A DNA stretch of 64,000 bases from Micromonospora_G sp044901685. Lineage in GTDB: Bacteria; Actinomycetota; Actinomycetes; Mycobacteriales; Micromonosporaceae. Location: assembly GCF_044901685.1 (NCBI RefSeq), contig NZ_JBJDPS010000001.1, positions 1,240,001-1,304,000 of the forward strand, read 5' to 3'. This document shows, one piece after another, positions 25,036 to 33,858 of the stretch. Position 1 is the first letter of the stretch. Each line of letters starts with the position of its first letter. A model generated the notes under the pieces. That model ran no database searches and had not been told where the DNA came from. It saw only the letters and a list, made by a program, of their open reading frames with translations. A program made the translations under genes and the position numbers.

Positions 25036-26787
25036 TCAGCGCTCCCGGGACCAGGCCCGCCAGAGCGTCGCGTAGCGGCCGGACTCGCGGCCGACCAGCT
25101 CCTCGTGGGTGCCGGAGTCGAGCACCCGGCCCCCCTCCAGCACCACGATCCGGTCCGCCGTGACCGCCTGGGTCAGGCGGTGGGCGACGATCAGGGCGGT
25201 ACGCCCACGCAGCGCGCGCTCGGCCGCCCGTTCCAGCACCCGCGCCCCGGCACTGCCGGCGTCGGCGGTCGCCTCGTCCAGGATCACCACCCCGGGGTCG
25301 GCCAGCACCACCCGGGCCAGCGCCAACTGTTGGGCCTGGGTCACGGTGAGCTGGTGCCCGCCGTCGCCGACGACCGTGTCCAGACCGTCGGGGAGCGCGA
25401 GCGCCCAGTCCAGTGCCTCGACCTCGGCCAGCGCCGCGCGCAGCTCGTCGTCGGTCGCCCCGGTCCGGGCCAGCCGCAGGTCGTCGGCGAGCGGACCGGC
25501 GAAGACGTGCACCTCCTGGGTGACCACGGCGACCGTACGGCGACGCTGTTCCGGCGGCAGGTCACCGACCTCCACCCCACCGAGCAGGATCGTCCCCGCG
25601 CTCGGGCGGTGTACGCCGGCCACGAGCTGGGCCAGGGTGGTCTTGCCGGCCCCGCTCGCCCCGACCAGCGCCACCCGCTGCCCGGCGGCGATCTCCAGCG
25701 TCACCCCCGCCAGCACCGGCCGCCCGGGGACGTAGGCGTACTCGACGTCGACCGCCTTGACCGAGGCGTCCACCGGCCCGGCATGGTCCGGTGCCGTCGC
25801 CGGCCCCGGTAGCTGGGTCACCCCGACCAGCCGGGCCAGGCTCGCCGTGGCGACCTGGGCGTCGTCCACCAGCCGCAGGGCCGAGTTGATCGGGCCGAAC
25901 AGGTTGTGGAAGTAGAGCGTGGCGGCGGCGGTCGTACCGATCGTGACGGCGCCGGAGTCGGTGAGCAGGAAGCCGGTCACCAGCACCGCCGACAGCCCGA
26001 CGAACTCGGCCAGGTTGAGCCGGCCGTAGAACCGGGTGATCAGTCGTACGGCGCGCAGCGCCAGGTCCACCGCACCCTGGGACCGCTCGGTGACCTGGTC
26101 CAGGTGCCGCTCACCCAGTCGCAGGGCACGAACCGTGGCAGCGCCCCCGATGCTCTCCAGCAGTTGCTGCTGCTGGGCGCCGACCGCCAACCGCTGCGCG
26201 GCGTACAGGGCCGGGCTGCGGCGCAGGTACCAGCGCACGGTGTGCCACTGGATCGGGGCGGCCAGCAGGGCGGCGAGCAGGAAGCGCGGGTCGAGTACGG
26301 CGAGGCCGGCCAGGGTCAGGCCGATCACCAGCACCGAGCGGACCAGTTCCGGCAGTGCGGCGCGTACCGCCTCGGCGATCGCGGTGACGTCGTTGGTGAC
26401 ACGCGAGGTGAGGTCACCCGAGCCGGCCCGCTCCAACTGCCCCAACGGCAGGTGCAGCGCCCGGTCGACGAACCGTTCGCGCAGGTCGGCCAGCATCCCC
26501 TCGCCGAGCCGGGCGATCATCCCGAGGCCGATCGCGGTGCTGACCGCGTGCGCGACCGCGATGGCGATCAGTGCCACCGCCGGTACGGTGAGCGCGCCGA
26601 CCGTGCCGCCCCCGGCCACCAGGTCCACGACGTGTCCCAGCAGCGGCGGGGTGAGCAGCCCGATCGCGGTGGCGGCGCCGAGTACGCCGAGCGAGCCGAC
26701 CGCCAAGGCGCGGCGCCCGCGCAGCAGTTGCCGCACCATGGCGGTGGTCTGCGCCGGGGTGGCGGTCGGTAGCACGTGCGGGGTCAC
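25036..26787 (-). CDS. ABC exporter-type half-transporter, intact P-loop, degenerate signature
   Basis: This 583-residue half-transporter has an N-terminal six-helix ABC_membrane domain (about 20-310) fused to an ATPase domain (about 345-575). Walker A is intact (VGASGAGKTT, about 372) and Walker B is ILDEAT. The signature is LTVTQ rather than LSGGQ (about 481). The H-loop His (VAHRL) is present. GTG at 26787 has GGGAGAA upstream. It follows another half-transporter by 79 bp, and their defects are complementary, so the two should form a heterodimer. Position in the siderophore operon suggests siderophore export, or IrtAB-type uptake of the ferric form. Confidence 0.88.
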   Translation of the reverse strand: MTPHVLPTATPAQTTAMVRQLLRGRRALAVGSLGVLGAATAIGLLTPPLLGHVVDLVAGGGTVGALTVPAVALIAIAVAHAVSTAIGLGMIARLGEGMLADLRERFVDRALHLPLGQLERAGSGDLTSRVTNDVTAIAEAVRAALPELVRSVLVIGLTLAGLAVLDPRFLLAALLAAPIQWHTVRWYLRRSPALYAAQRLAVGAQQQQLLESIGGAATVRALRLGERHLDQVTERSQGAVDLALRAVRLITRFYGRLNLAEFVGLSAVLVTGFLLTDSGAVTIGTTAAATLYFHNLFGPINSALRLVDDAQVATASLARLVGVTQLPGPATAPDHAGPVDASVKAVDVEYAYVPGRPVLAGVTLEIAAGQRVALVGASGAGKTTLAQLVAGVHRPSAGTILLGGVEVGDLPPEQRRRTVAVVTQEVHVFAGPLADDLRLARTGATDDELRAALAEVEALDWALALPDGLDTVVGDGGHQLTVTQAQQLALARVVLADPGVVILDEATADAGSAGARVLERAAERALRGRTALIVAHRLTQAVTADRIVVLEGGRVLDSGTHEELVGRESGRYATLWRAWSRER

Positions 26788-26866
26788 GGTTCTCCCTCGT
26801 CGGCGGGCGGTTCTCGGTCCCGCACCGGACGACAGCGCGGCGGGCGGGGTGGGACGGCGGGGACGT

Positions 26867-28621
26867 TCAGGCCAGGACGGTGGCGCGGTAGCGCTCGTGG
26901 GTGCGTACCAGGTCGTGGTGTTGGCCGGTGACCGGATCCTGGTCGCCGTCGAGCAGCACCACCCGGTCGGTAACCGCCAGCAGCGCCGGGCTGCTGGTCA
27001 CCAGGACGGTGGTCCGGCCGTCGCGTACCTGGCGCAGCCGGCTGGCGATCCTCGCCTCGGTGGCGGTGTCGACCGCGGTGGTGGGCTCGTGCACCACCAG
27101 CACCGGGGGCTCGGCGTTCAGCGCGCGGGCCAGGACGATCCGTTGCCGCTGGCCCCCGGAGAGCGACCGGCCGCGTTCGGCGACCGGCGTCCGCATCCCG
27201 TCCGGCAGTACGGCGGCGACCTGGTCCACCGTGGTGGCGGCGAGCACCGCGTCGAACCTGGCCCCGCCGCCGGCCGAGGCGACGTTGCCGCCGGCCGAGG
27301 CGACGTTGTCGAGCAGACTGCCCTCGAACAGCACCGCGTCGTGGCTGGCGGTGAGGATCGCCGCGCGTACCAGGGCCGGGTCCAGGTCGGCGAGCGGAAT
27401 GCCGTCGAGGGTGATCGTGCCCGCCTCGGGGTCGGCCTCGCGGGCCAGGCAACGTACCAGTGTGGCGGCTGCGGCCGGGTCGGGCGCGACCACGCCGAGC
27501 AGTTCGCCGGCTGGCACCCGTAGTTCGGTGATCCGCAGTGGGCCGTCGGTGACCTGTTCGAAGCGCAGCTCGCCCCGGACCGGGCTGACCGGCGCGAGGC
27601 CGCCGGGGCGCACGGCCGGCGCGGCGGCGTGCACCGCCGCGATCCGGTCGGCGGAGGCGCGGGCCTGGGCGAATTCGGCGTTCACCCAGCTCAGCAGCGA
27701 GAGCGGGTTGAGCAGGAAAAGCGCGAGGCCGACCGCGGCGATCAGTTCACCGATGCTGATCTCCCCCTGGATCGCCAGCCGGGCACCGAGCAGCGCCACC
27801 GCCGTGATGAACACGCCGGTGATGACGATCAGGGCGCCGTCGTGCCACGCCTGGGCGTTGGCAGCGCGCAGCGTGGCGTCCAGCGACCGCCGGTTGATCA
27901 GTCGGTAGCGGGCCCAGGCGGCGCGTTCGGCGCCGATTCCCTTGAGCACGCGCAGGCCGGCGACCAGGTCTGCGGCAACACCGGAGGCGTACGCCACGTT
28001 CTCCTGTTCGGCCGCGCTGCGGCGTTGCAGCGGGCCGCCGACCAGGTGCGCGATCCAGAGCACCGGCGGCGCGCCGAGCAGGATCAGCAGACCCAGCGGT
28101 ACGGACGCGTGCAGCAGCGCGACGGCGGTGGTGACCAGCGCGGCCAGTGCCGCGAACCCGGCCGTCACCGCCATGTTCACCGCGCCGACCCGGCTGGCGT
28201 CGCTGGTGGCGATGCTGACCAACGCGCCCGGCAGGTGCCCGCGTTCCACCCCGCCGTACGGGGCGATCACCCGTCCGGTCAGCTCCCGGCGGATCTGGTG
28301 CGCGGCCCGCTCGGCGGCCCGCTCGCCGAACCGCGCGGCGAACCGGAAACTGGTCGACAGGCCGGCGAAGACCAGTGCCAGCACGACCAGCCACTGGGTC
28401 AGCGCGGTGGCCGAGCCGGTCGCCACCGCCCGGTCCACCACCAGCCCGATGACGACCGGTACGAGTGCCTCGCCGGCCTGGTGTCCGGTGGCGAGCAGGC
28501 TGCCGAGGGCGACGTCCCGCCCCTGACCGGTGACGGCCCGGCGGAGCACCTTACGTCCGGTCGTCGGGCCGCCGGTCGCCACCGGGTCGGTCGCCGCCCC
28601 GGGTGTGTCGATCGGGCTCAT
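26867..28621 (-). CDS. ABC exporter-type half-transporter, degenerate P-loop, intact LSGGQ
   Basis: Predicted 584 residues: membrane domain (about 30-320) and ATPase domain (about 345-580). The Walker A position reads VAPDPAAAATL, with the essential Lys and Gly residues gone. The H-loop has TSSPA in place of a His. LSGGQ is perfect (about 485). A short duplicated segment (NVASAGG twice) lies near residue 443. It cannot bind ATP canonically at its own P-loop but can complete the site of its partner (25036-26787). The ATG overlaps the stop of the upstream FecE-type gene (ATGA). Confidence 0.88.
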   Translation of the reverse strand: MSPIDTPGAATDPVATGGPTTGRKVLRRAVTGQGRDVALGSLLATGHQAGEALVPVVIGLVVDRAVATGSATALTQWLVVLALVFAGLSTSFRFAARFGERAAERAAHQIRRELTGRVIAPYGGVERGHLPGALVSIATSDASRVGAVNMAVTAGFAALAALVTTAVALLHASVPLGLLILLGAPPVLWIAHLVGGPLQRRSAAEQENVAYASGVAADLVAGLRVLKGIGAERAAWARYRLINRRSLDATLRAANAQAWHDGALIVITGVFITAVALLGARLAIQGEISIGELIAAVGLALFLLNPLSLLSWVNAEFAQARASADRIAAVHAAAPAVRPGGLAPVSPVRGELRFEQVTDGPLRITELRVPAGELLGVVAPDPAAAATLVRCLAREADPEAGTITLDGIPLADLDPALVRAAILTASHDAVLFEGSLLDNVASAGGNVASAGGGARFDAVLAATTVDQVAAVLPDGMRTPVAERGRSLSGGQRQRIVLARALNAEPPVLVVHEPTTAVDTATEARIASRLRQVRDGRTTVLVTSSPALLAVTDRVVLLDGDQDPVTGQHHDLVRTHERYRATVLA

Positions 28622-29559
28622 CCGACGGCCACCGGGCTGGTCCGGTCCCGGTGGTGCCGGCCCATCGGAATGATCATGGGTGTTCCGGTCACCGGGTCGA
28701 GGGTGACCTGACAGTCCAGGTCGAAGACCTGCTCGACCAGGTCGGCGGTGATCACCTCGTCCGGGCTGCCCTGCCGGACGATCCGGCCCGCCTTCATCGC
28801 GATCAGGTGGTCGGCGTACCGGCTGGCCTGGTTGAGGTCGTGCAGCACCATCACGACGGTCCGGTTCTCCTGCCGGTTCAGGTCGACGACCAGGTCGAGT
28901 ACGTCGATCTGGTGGGCCAGGTCGAGAAAGGTCGTCGGCTCGTCGAGCAGGAGCACCGGGGTGGCCTGGGCGATGGCCATCGCGATCCAGGCCCGTTGCC
29001 GCTGGCCACCGGAGAGTTCGTCGACCGGCCGGTGCGCGTGCTTCAGCATGTCGGTCGCGGTGAGCGCGTCGGTCACCGCCCCCTCGTCCTGGCTGGACCA
29101 CTGCCGCCACCACGTCTGGTGCGGCGCGCGTCCCCGGGTGACCAGGTCGATCACGGTCAGACCGGCCGGCGCCACCGGCGCCTGCGGCAGGATGCCGATC
29201 TGCCGGGCCACCTGCCGGGTCGGCATGGACTGGATCGACCGGCCGTCCAGTTCCACCGCACCGGAGCGCGGGGCGAGCAGTCGGGCCAGTGCCTGGAGCA
29301 GGGTGGATTTGCCGCACGCGTTGGCGCCGACGATGACCGTGATCCGACCGGCCGGGATGGACACCTCGAGGCCGTCCACGACGAGGACCTTGTCGTAGCC
29401 GAGGCAGAGGTCGGTCGCGCGCAGGTCGGGCAGCGCGGTCGGTTCGGGTGCGGCCGACGGTTCGGGCAGCGCGGCCGGTTCGGCCGGTGCGGGCGACCGG
29501 CGGTGGGCGGGCGCGGGATCGGTCACGGCTACGCCGAGGGGTTCAGCGGGCACGGTCAT
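28618..29559 (-). CDS. ferric-siderophore ABC importer ATPase (FecE/FepC-like)
   Basis: About 310 residues. It has Walker A (VGANACGKST, about 77), LSGGQRQRAW, Walker B (LLLDEPTTFLD) and H-loop (VLHDLNQ) typical of FepC-type ATPases. A Pro/Ala-rich lead of about 40 residues precedes the domain. Start choice: the ATG at 29559 touches its GGAGG, leaving no spacing, while GTG at 29553 has 6-nt spacing and is probably the real start. It overlaps the FecD-type permease stop. It energises import of the ferric siderophore through the two following permeases. Confidence 0.92.
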   Translation of the reverse strand: MTVPAEPLGVAVTDPAPAHRRSPAPAEPAALPEPSAAPEPTALPDLRATDLCLGYDKVLVVDGLEVSIPAGRITVIVGANACGKSTLLQALARLLAPRSGAVELDGRSIQSMPTRQVARQIGILPQAPVAPAGLTVIDLVTRGRAPHQTWWRQWSSQDEGAVTDALTATDMLKHAHRPVDELSGGQRQRAWIAMAIAQATPVLLLDEPTTFLDLAHQIDVLDLVVDLNRQENRTVVMVLHDLNQASRYADHLIAMKAGRIVRQGSPDEVITADLVEQVFDLDCQVTLDPVTGTPMIIPMGRHHRDRTSPVAVG

Positions 29560-30623
29560 CCTCCGGAGCCGGTTCGGTTGGCGCGGGCGAGGAGCCAGAG
29601 CAGGACCGGTGCGCCCAGCACACCGGTCACCACCCCGACGGGCAGGTGGTCGTCCGGCAGCACGTGCCGGGCGAGCAGGTCACCGGTGACCACGATCAGG
29701 GACCCGGTCAGGGCGGAGAGCAGCGGCGGCGGGGTCGCCACGGCGGCCAGCCGCAGCGCGATCTGCGGTGCGATCAGCGCGACGAAGAGGATCGGCCCGG
29801 CCGCCGCGGTGCCGAAGGCGGCCAGCCCGACGGCGGTCACCAGCAACGCCAACTGGGTACGGGCCACCGGCGTGCCCAGCCCGGTCGCGACCGCCTCGCC
29901 GAGTTGCAGCGTACGCAGCCAGCGCCCGAGCAGCAGGGTGGCGGGGAGCAGCACCGCCATCGCCAGCGCCAACGGGCGTACGTGCTGCCAGCCGCGTTCG
30001 TTCAGGCTGCCGACCAGCCAGCCGACCGCCTTCTGCGCCTCGAACGGCAACGCCCTGGCCAGCAGGTAGTCGGTGGCGCTGGTGCACATCCAGGCGACCC
30101 CGACCCCGACCAGCACGATCCGGTAGCCGGTCGCCCCGCGTCCCCAGGCCAGCGCGTAGACCAGCAGGGCCGCCAGCAGCGCGCCGAGCAGTCCCAGCGT
30201 CTGGGTGCCGAGCCCGGCGCCGAAGCCGAGCACGATGCCGCCGACCACCGCGGTCTGCGCCCCGGCGATCACGCCGATCATGTCCGGGCTGGCCAGCGGG
30301 TTGCGGGTCATGGTCTGGAAGACCGCGCCGGAGATGCCGAAGGCGGCGCCGACCAGCAGGCCGACCAGCGCCCGGGGCAGCCGCAGTTCGTTCACCACCA
30401 GCAGGGTCCCGGCGTCGCCGACACCGAACAGCGCCGGCACGACCTCGGCCACGGTGAGCGGGTAGTCCCCGGTGGCGATGCCGACGCAGAACACACCGAA
30501 GGTGACCAGCGCGAGCACGGTGCCGACCGCGAGGGCGCGCAGCGACAGCACCGCGCTGATCGCCGGCCGGGCGATCCGGACGGTGGCCCGCCCGGCGGTG
30601 GCGGAGAGTTCGACGAAGGCCAT
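29556..30623 (-). CDS. ferric-siderophore ABC importer permease (FecD-like)
   Basis: This 355-residue protein has about nine membrane helices and the FecCD-family pattern (RLPRALVGLLVGAAFGISGAVFQ...NPLASPDMIGV). Its ATG overlaps the preceding permease stop by one base (TGATG). With the 345-residue partner it forms the BtuC-type channel. Confidence 0.93.
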   Translation of the reverse strand: MAFVELSATAGRATVRIARPAISAVLSLRALAVGTVLALVTFGVFCVGIATGDYPLTVAEVVPALFGVGDAGTLLVVNELRLPRALVGLLVGAAFGISGAVFQTMTRNPLASPDMIGVIAGAQTAVVGGIVLGFGAGLGTQTLGLLGALLAALLVYALAWGRGATGYRIVLVGVGVAWMCTSATDYLLARALPFEAQKAVGWLVGSLNERGWQHVRPLALAMAVLLPATLLLGRWLRTLQLGEAVATGLGTPVARTQLALLVTAVGLAAFGTAAAGPILFVALIAPQIALRLAAVATPPPLLSALTGSLIVVTGDLLARHVLPDDHLPVGVVTGVLGAPVLLWLLARANRTGSGG

Positions 30624-31660
30624 CAGAGTTCCGCCAGCCGTCGCCGCCGGACCAGGGCGATGAAGAACGGCGCGCCGAGGAAGGCCACGATGACCCCCAC
30701 CTGGATCTCACCCGGCCGGGCCACCACCCGGCCGGTGATGTCCGCCGCGAGCAGCAGGATCGGTGCCAGGACCAGGGTGTACGGCAGCAGCCAGCGGTAG
30801 TCCGGCCCGGTGACGATCCGCACCAGGTGCGGTACGACGAGCCCGACGAAGACGATCGGTCCGGTCACCGCCACCGTCGCGGCGGCCAGCACGGTGACCG
30901 CCCCGGCGCCGCAGACCCGGATCAGGCCGACCCGCCGGCCCAGTCCGGTGGCGAGCTGGTCCCCCAGGGCGAGGCTGTTCAGCGCGGGTGCGAGGGCGAG
31001 CGCGGCGACGATGCCGACGGCGAGGAACGGCAGCACCCGCAGCAGCGCCCCGCCGTCCTGCCCGGCCAGCGAGCCGGCGGTCCAGAACCGGTACCGGTCC
31101 AGGGCCAGCGGGCTGGCCAGCACGATGGCGCTGGTCAGCGAGCCGAGCAGCAGCGTCACCCCGACCCCGGCCAGGGCCAGCTTGACCGGGGTGGCGCCGC
31201 CGCGCCCGACCCCGCCGAGCAGGTAGACCACGGCGCTGGCGAGCAGCGCGCCGAGGATGGCGAACCAGATGTAGCCGTACAGGCCGGTGAGATGCAGCAC
31301 AGCGCTCGCGGTCACGATGCCGAGGGCGGCCCCGGCGCTGACGCCGAGCAGTCCGGGATCGGCCAGCGGGTTGCGGGTCAGGCCCTGCATGACCGCGCCG
31401 GCCAGGCCGATCGCCGCTCCGGCGAGCAGCCCCAGTGCGGTACGCGGCAGCCGCAGACCGCGTACTATCGCCAATACGTCCTCCGGGGTCCGTCCGGGGT
31501 CCACAAGGGACCGCACGACCTCGCCGAGCGGGATCTGGCGGGCGCCGACCGCGATCGACAGCAGGCAGACCAACCCGAGCAGGAGCACCCCGGCGGTGAG
31601 CGCGACCAGGTGGCGGCGGGTCGCGCCGCGCACGGTGGGTGGCCGGATCGGTGCGCTCAC
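30623..31660 (-). CDS. ferric-siderophore ABC importer permease (FecC-like)
   Basis: This 345-residue FecCD-family permease (RLPRTALGLLAGAAIGLAGAVMQ...NPLADPGLLGV) is the first gene of the leftward transport operon FecC-FecD-FecE-ABC-ABC. The 183-bp region upstream is divergent to the binding-protein gene and contains an iron box, so expression is probably switched on by iron starvation. Confidence 0.93.
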   Translation of the reverse strand: MSAPIRPPTVRGATRRHLVALTAGVLLLGLVCLLSIAVGARQIPLGEVVRSLVDPGRTPEDVLAIVRGLRLPRTALGLLAGAAIGLAGAVMQGLTRNPLADPGLLGVSAGAALGIVTASAVLHLTGLYGYIWFAILGALLASAVVYLLGGVGRGGATPVKLALAGVGVTLLLGSLTSAIVLASPLALDRYRFWTAGSLAGQDGGALLRVLPFLAVGIVAALALAPALNSLALGDQLATGLGRRVGLIRVCGAGAVTVLAAATVAVTGPIVFVGLVVPHLVRIVTGPDYRWLLPYTLVLAPILLLAADITGRVVARPGEIQVGVIVAFLGAPFFIALVRRRRLAEL

Positions 31661-31738
31661 ATGGTCTCCCTCGAAGGTGCTGCCGGCGGCGACGGTCCAC
31701 CTCGCCCGACACGTGTGAGAGCATCTTACGGCTTGAGG

Positions 31739-31757
31739 TTAGGTTAGCCGACCCTTA
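31739..31757. promoter_or_regulatory. IdeR/DmdR-like iron box 1
   Basis: TTAGGTTAGCCGACCCTTA matches the IdeR/DmdR1 consensus TTAGGTTAGGCTAACCTAA at about 15 of 19 positions. It is centred in the divergent region between the FecC permease and the siderophore-binding lipoprotein genes, so it can repress both when iron is plentiful. Confidence 0.75.
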
Positions 31758-31843
31758 CTATATGGCAACCTCTCCTCGGCCGGTGCCGAGGTCCCGTCTC
31801 GCTGCCGATTTCCTGTCTTGCCGCCGATTCCCGAAGGGGACCC

Positions 31844-32881
31844 ATGCACAGTCCGTCGAAGACAGTCACTCGCCGTCGCCTCGGCCCGCTCTCCCGGATC
31901 CTGCTCGCGGTGGCGCTGACCGCCACGGTGGCCGCCTGCGGCGGCGGTTCGGAGGAGCCGGAGAGCACGGCGTCGGCATCGGCGGCGCCGGGAGCCTTCC
32001 CGGTCACCATCGAGCACAAGTACGGGTCCACCACCGTCACCAAGGCGTCCAGTCGGGTGGTCACGCTCGGGCTGAGCGACCAGGACACCGTCCTCGCCCT
32101 CGGGATCAAGCCGGTCGGCGCGGTGGACTGGTTCGGCGAGCGCCCGTACGGCAACTGGGCCTGGACGAAGGACCTCTGGGGCAGTACGCCACCGGAGATC
32201 GTCGGCGAGCGGGACGAGTACAACGTCGAGAAGATCGTCGCGCTGAAGCCCGACCTGATCGTCGCGCAGTACACCGGCATGACCCAGGAGCAGTACACCA
32301 CGCTGTCCAAGATCGCCCCGGTGGTCGCCCAGTCCAAGCAGTACGACGACTACTCCACCCCGTGGGACGAGATGGCCAAGGTGATCGGCAGGGCCCTCGG
32401 CGCACAGCCGAAGGTCGAGCAGCTCCTCGCCGACATCGACAAGCGGCTCGCCGACATCCGGGCGCAGCACCCCGAGTTCGCCACCCAGACCGCGGTGGTG
32501 GCGGACCCGAGCGAGCCGGGCACGTACGCCGCCTTCGCCAAGGCCGACCCGAAGGCGCAGTTGCTCGCCGAGATGGGCTACAAGCTCTCCGACCAGGTCG
32601 AGCAGGTCGCCGGCAAGGAGACCGCGGCGGTGCTCAGCGCCGAGCGGCTCGACCTGCTCGACGTGGACCGGCTGGTACTGCTGACCACGGAGCCCTCCGT
32701 GCAGGCGCGGGTGAAGGCCGACCCGGTCTACGCGGCGTTGAAGGTGGCCAAGGAGGATCGGGCCGTCTTCGTGCCGTACATGGAGCCGCCGGTCGGCGCC
32801 GCACTGTCGTTCGTGACGGTGCTCAGCGTGCCGTACGCGATCGACCAGCTCCTGCCGATGCTCGTGGCACCCGGTCGCTAA
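31844..32881 (+). CDS. ferric-siderophore binding lipoprotein (FecB/FepB-like)
   Basis: Predicted 345 residues with an N-terminal export signal and lipobox TVAAC (Cys about 27). A two-lobed periplasmic-binding fold of the iron-siderophore type follows (VVTLGLSDQDTVLALGIKPVG, PDLIVAQYTG). It delivers the ferric siderophore to the FecCD permeases encoded divergently. Its TAA overlaps the ATG of the flavin reductase gene (TAATG). Confidence 0.92.
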   Translation: MHSPSKTVTRRRLGPLSRILLAVALTATVAACGGGSEEPESTASASAAPGAFPVTIEHKYGSTTVTKASSRVVTLGLSDQDTVLALGIKPVGAVDWFGERPYGNWAWTKDLWGSTPPEIVGERDEYNVEKIVALKPDLIVAQYTGMTQEQYTTLSKIAPVVAQSKQYDDYSTPWDEMAKVIGRALGAQPKVEQLLADIDKRLADIRAQHPEFATQTAVVADPSEPGTYAAFAKADPKAQLLAEMGYKLSDQVEQVAGKETAAVLSAERLDLLDVDRLVLLTTEPSVQARVKADPVYAALKVAKEDRAVFVPYMEPPVGAALSFVTVLSVPYAIDQLLPMLVAPGR

Positions 32882-33795
32882 TGCCGGCCTACCTGCCCTT
32901 CGCCGTACGGGTGTCCCGGGTCCAGCGGTTGAGCCCGACCTTCGTACGCGTCACCGTGTCCGGTGAATCCCTCGCCGGGTTCGCCGGACACGGCTACGAC
33001 CAGCGGATCAACCTGATCTTCCCGCTCCCGGGCGAGGACGCGGGGACGCTGCCGACCGGGCCGGACTGGGTGGAGCGCTGGCAGGCGGTGCCGGTCGAGC
33101 GTCGGCCTCCACTGCGGACGTACACGGTTCGGGCGTTCCGCCCCGACCGGCGCGAGCTGGACCTGGACTTCGTGCTGCACGGCGTCGCCGGCCCGGCCTC
33201 GCGCTGGGCGACCGAGGCCCGCCCCGGCGACCCGCTCACCGTCATCGGGCCGGTCGCCGGGCACCCGGGCCCGTTCAACGACGTGGCCTGGGCACCACCC
33301 GCGCACGCGGGGCGGCTGCTGCTCGCCGCCGACGAGGCGGCCGTGCCGGCGGCCTCGGCGATCGTCGAGATGCTCGGGCCGCACAACCGGGCGACGGTGG
33401 TGCTGGAGGTGCCGGAGCCGGCGGACGTGCTCGACCTGACCGTCCCGGACGGGGTCCGGCTGGTCTGGCTGGCCCGCAGCCGGGGCGAACGGCTCGGTCC
33501 GGTGGTCCGGGAACTGGTCGCGGACCTGGTCCCGGTCGCGGCGGCGGCGGGTCCGGCCCGCGAGCCCCGACTGGCGAGCGGGGCGACGCCCGAGGAGCCG
33601 GACGAGGACGATCTCTGGGAGGTGCCCACGTCCGAGGAGACCGTCGGCCGACCCGACGGCTTCTACGCCTGGCTCGCCGGTGAGTCCGGTGCGGTGGTGG
33701 GCATGCGTCGTCACCTGGTGGGGGAGCGGGGCATGGACCGCCGCGCGGTGGCGTTCATGGGCTACTGGCGTCGGGGCAGGGCACAGGCGAACTGA
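32881..33795 (+). CDS. siderophore-interacting protein (FAD/NAD(P)H ferric reductase, ViuB-like)
   Basis: Predicted 304 residues. The FAD-binding motif RTYTVR (about 81) and C-terminal FYAWLAGESGAVVGMRRHL are hallmarks of the SIP family, which reduces Fe(III) in imported siderophores to release iron in the cytoplasm. An acidic low-complexity insert (about 225-245) precedes the C-terminal motif. It is coupled to the binding-protein gene by a one-base overlap and ends at a bidirectional terminator. Confidence 0.92.
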   Translation: MPAYLPFAVRVSRVQRLSPTFVRVTVSGESLAGFAGHGYDQRINLIFPLPGEDAGTLPTGPDWVERWQAVPVERRPPLRTYTVRAFRPDRRELDLDFVLHGVAGPASRWATEARPGDPLTVIGPVAGHPGPFNDVAWAPPAHAGRLLLAADEAAVPAASAIVEMLGPHNRATVVLEVPEPADVLDLTVPDGVRLVWLARSRGERLGPVVRELVADLVPVAAAAGPAREPRLASGATPEEPDEDDLWEVPTSEETVGRPDGFYAWLAGESGAVVGMRRHLVGERGMDRRAVAFMGYWRRGRAQAN

Positions 33796-33801
33796 CGGCC
33801 G

Positions 33802-33840
33802 GACCGCCCGGCCTCCCCTCGGGGGACGGACCGGGCGGTC
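33802..33840. terminator. bidirectional terminator, nested hairpin
   Basis: GACCGCCCGG (33802-33811) pairs with CCGGGCGGTC (33831-33840), and the loop holds a second short stem (CCCCTCGGGG). It lies between the convergent SIP and formyltransferase genes. Confidence 0.7.
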
Positions 33841-33858
33841 GGGTCGGCCGGACCAGAC

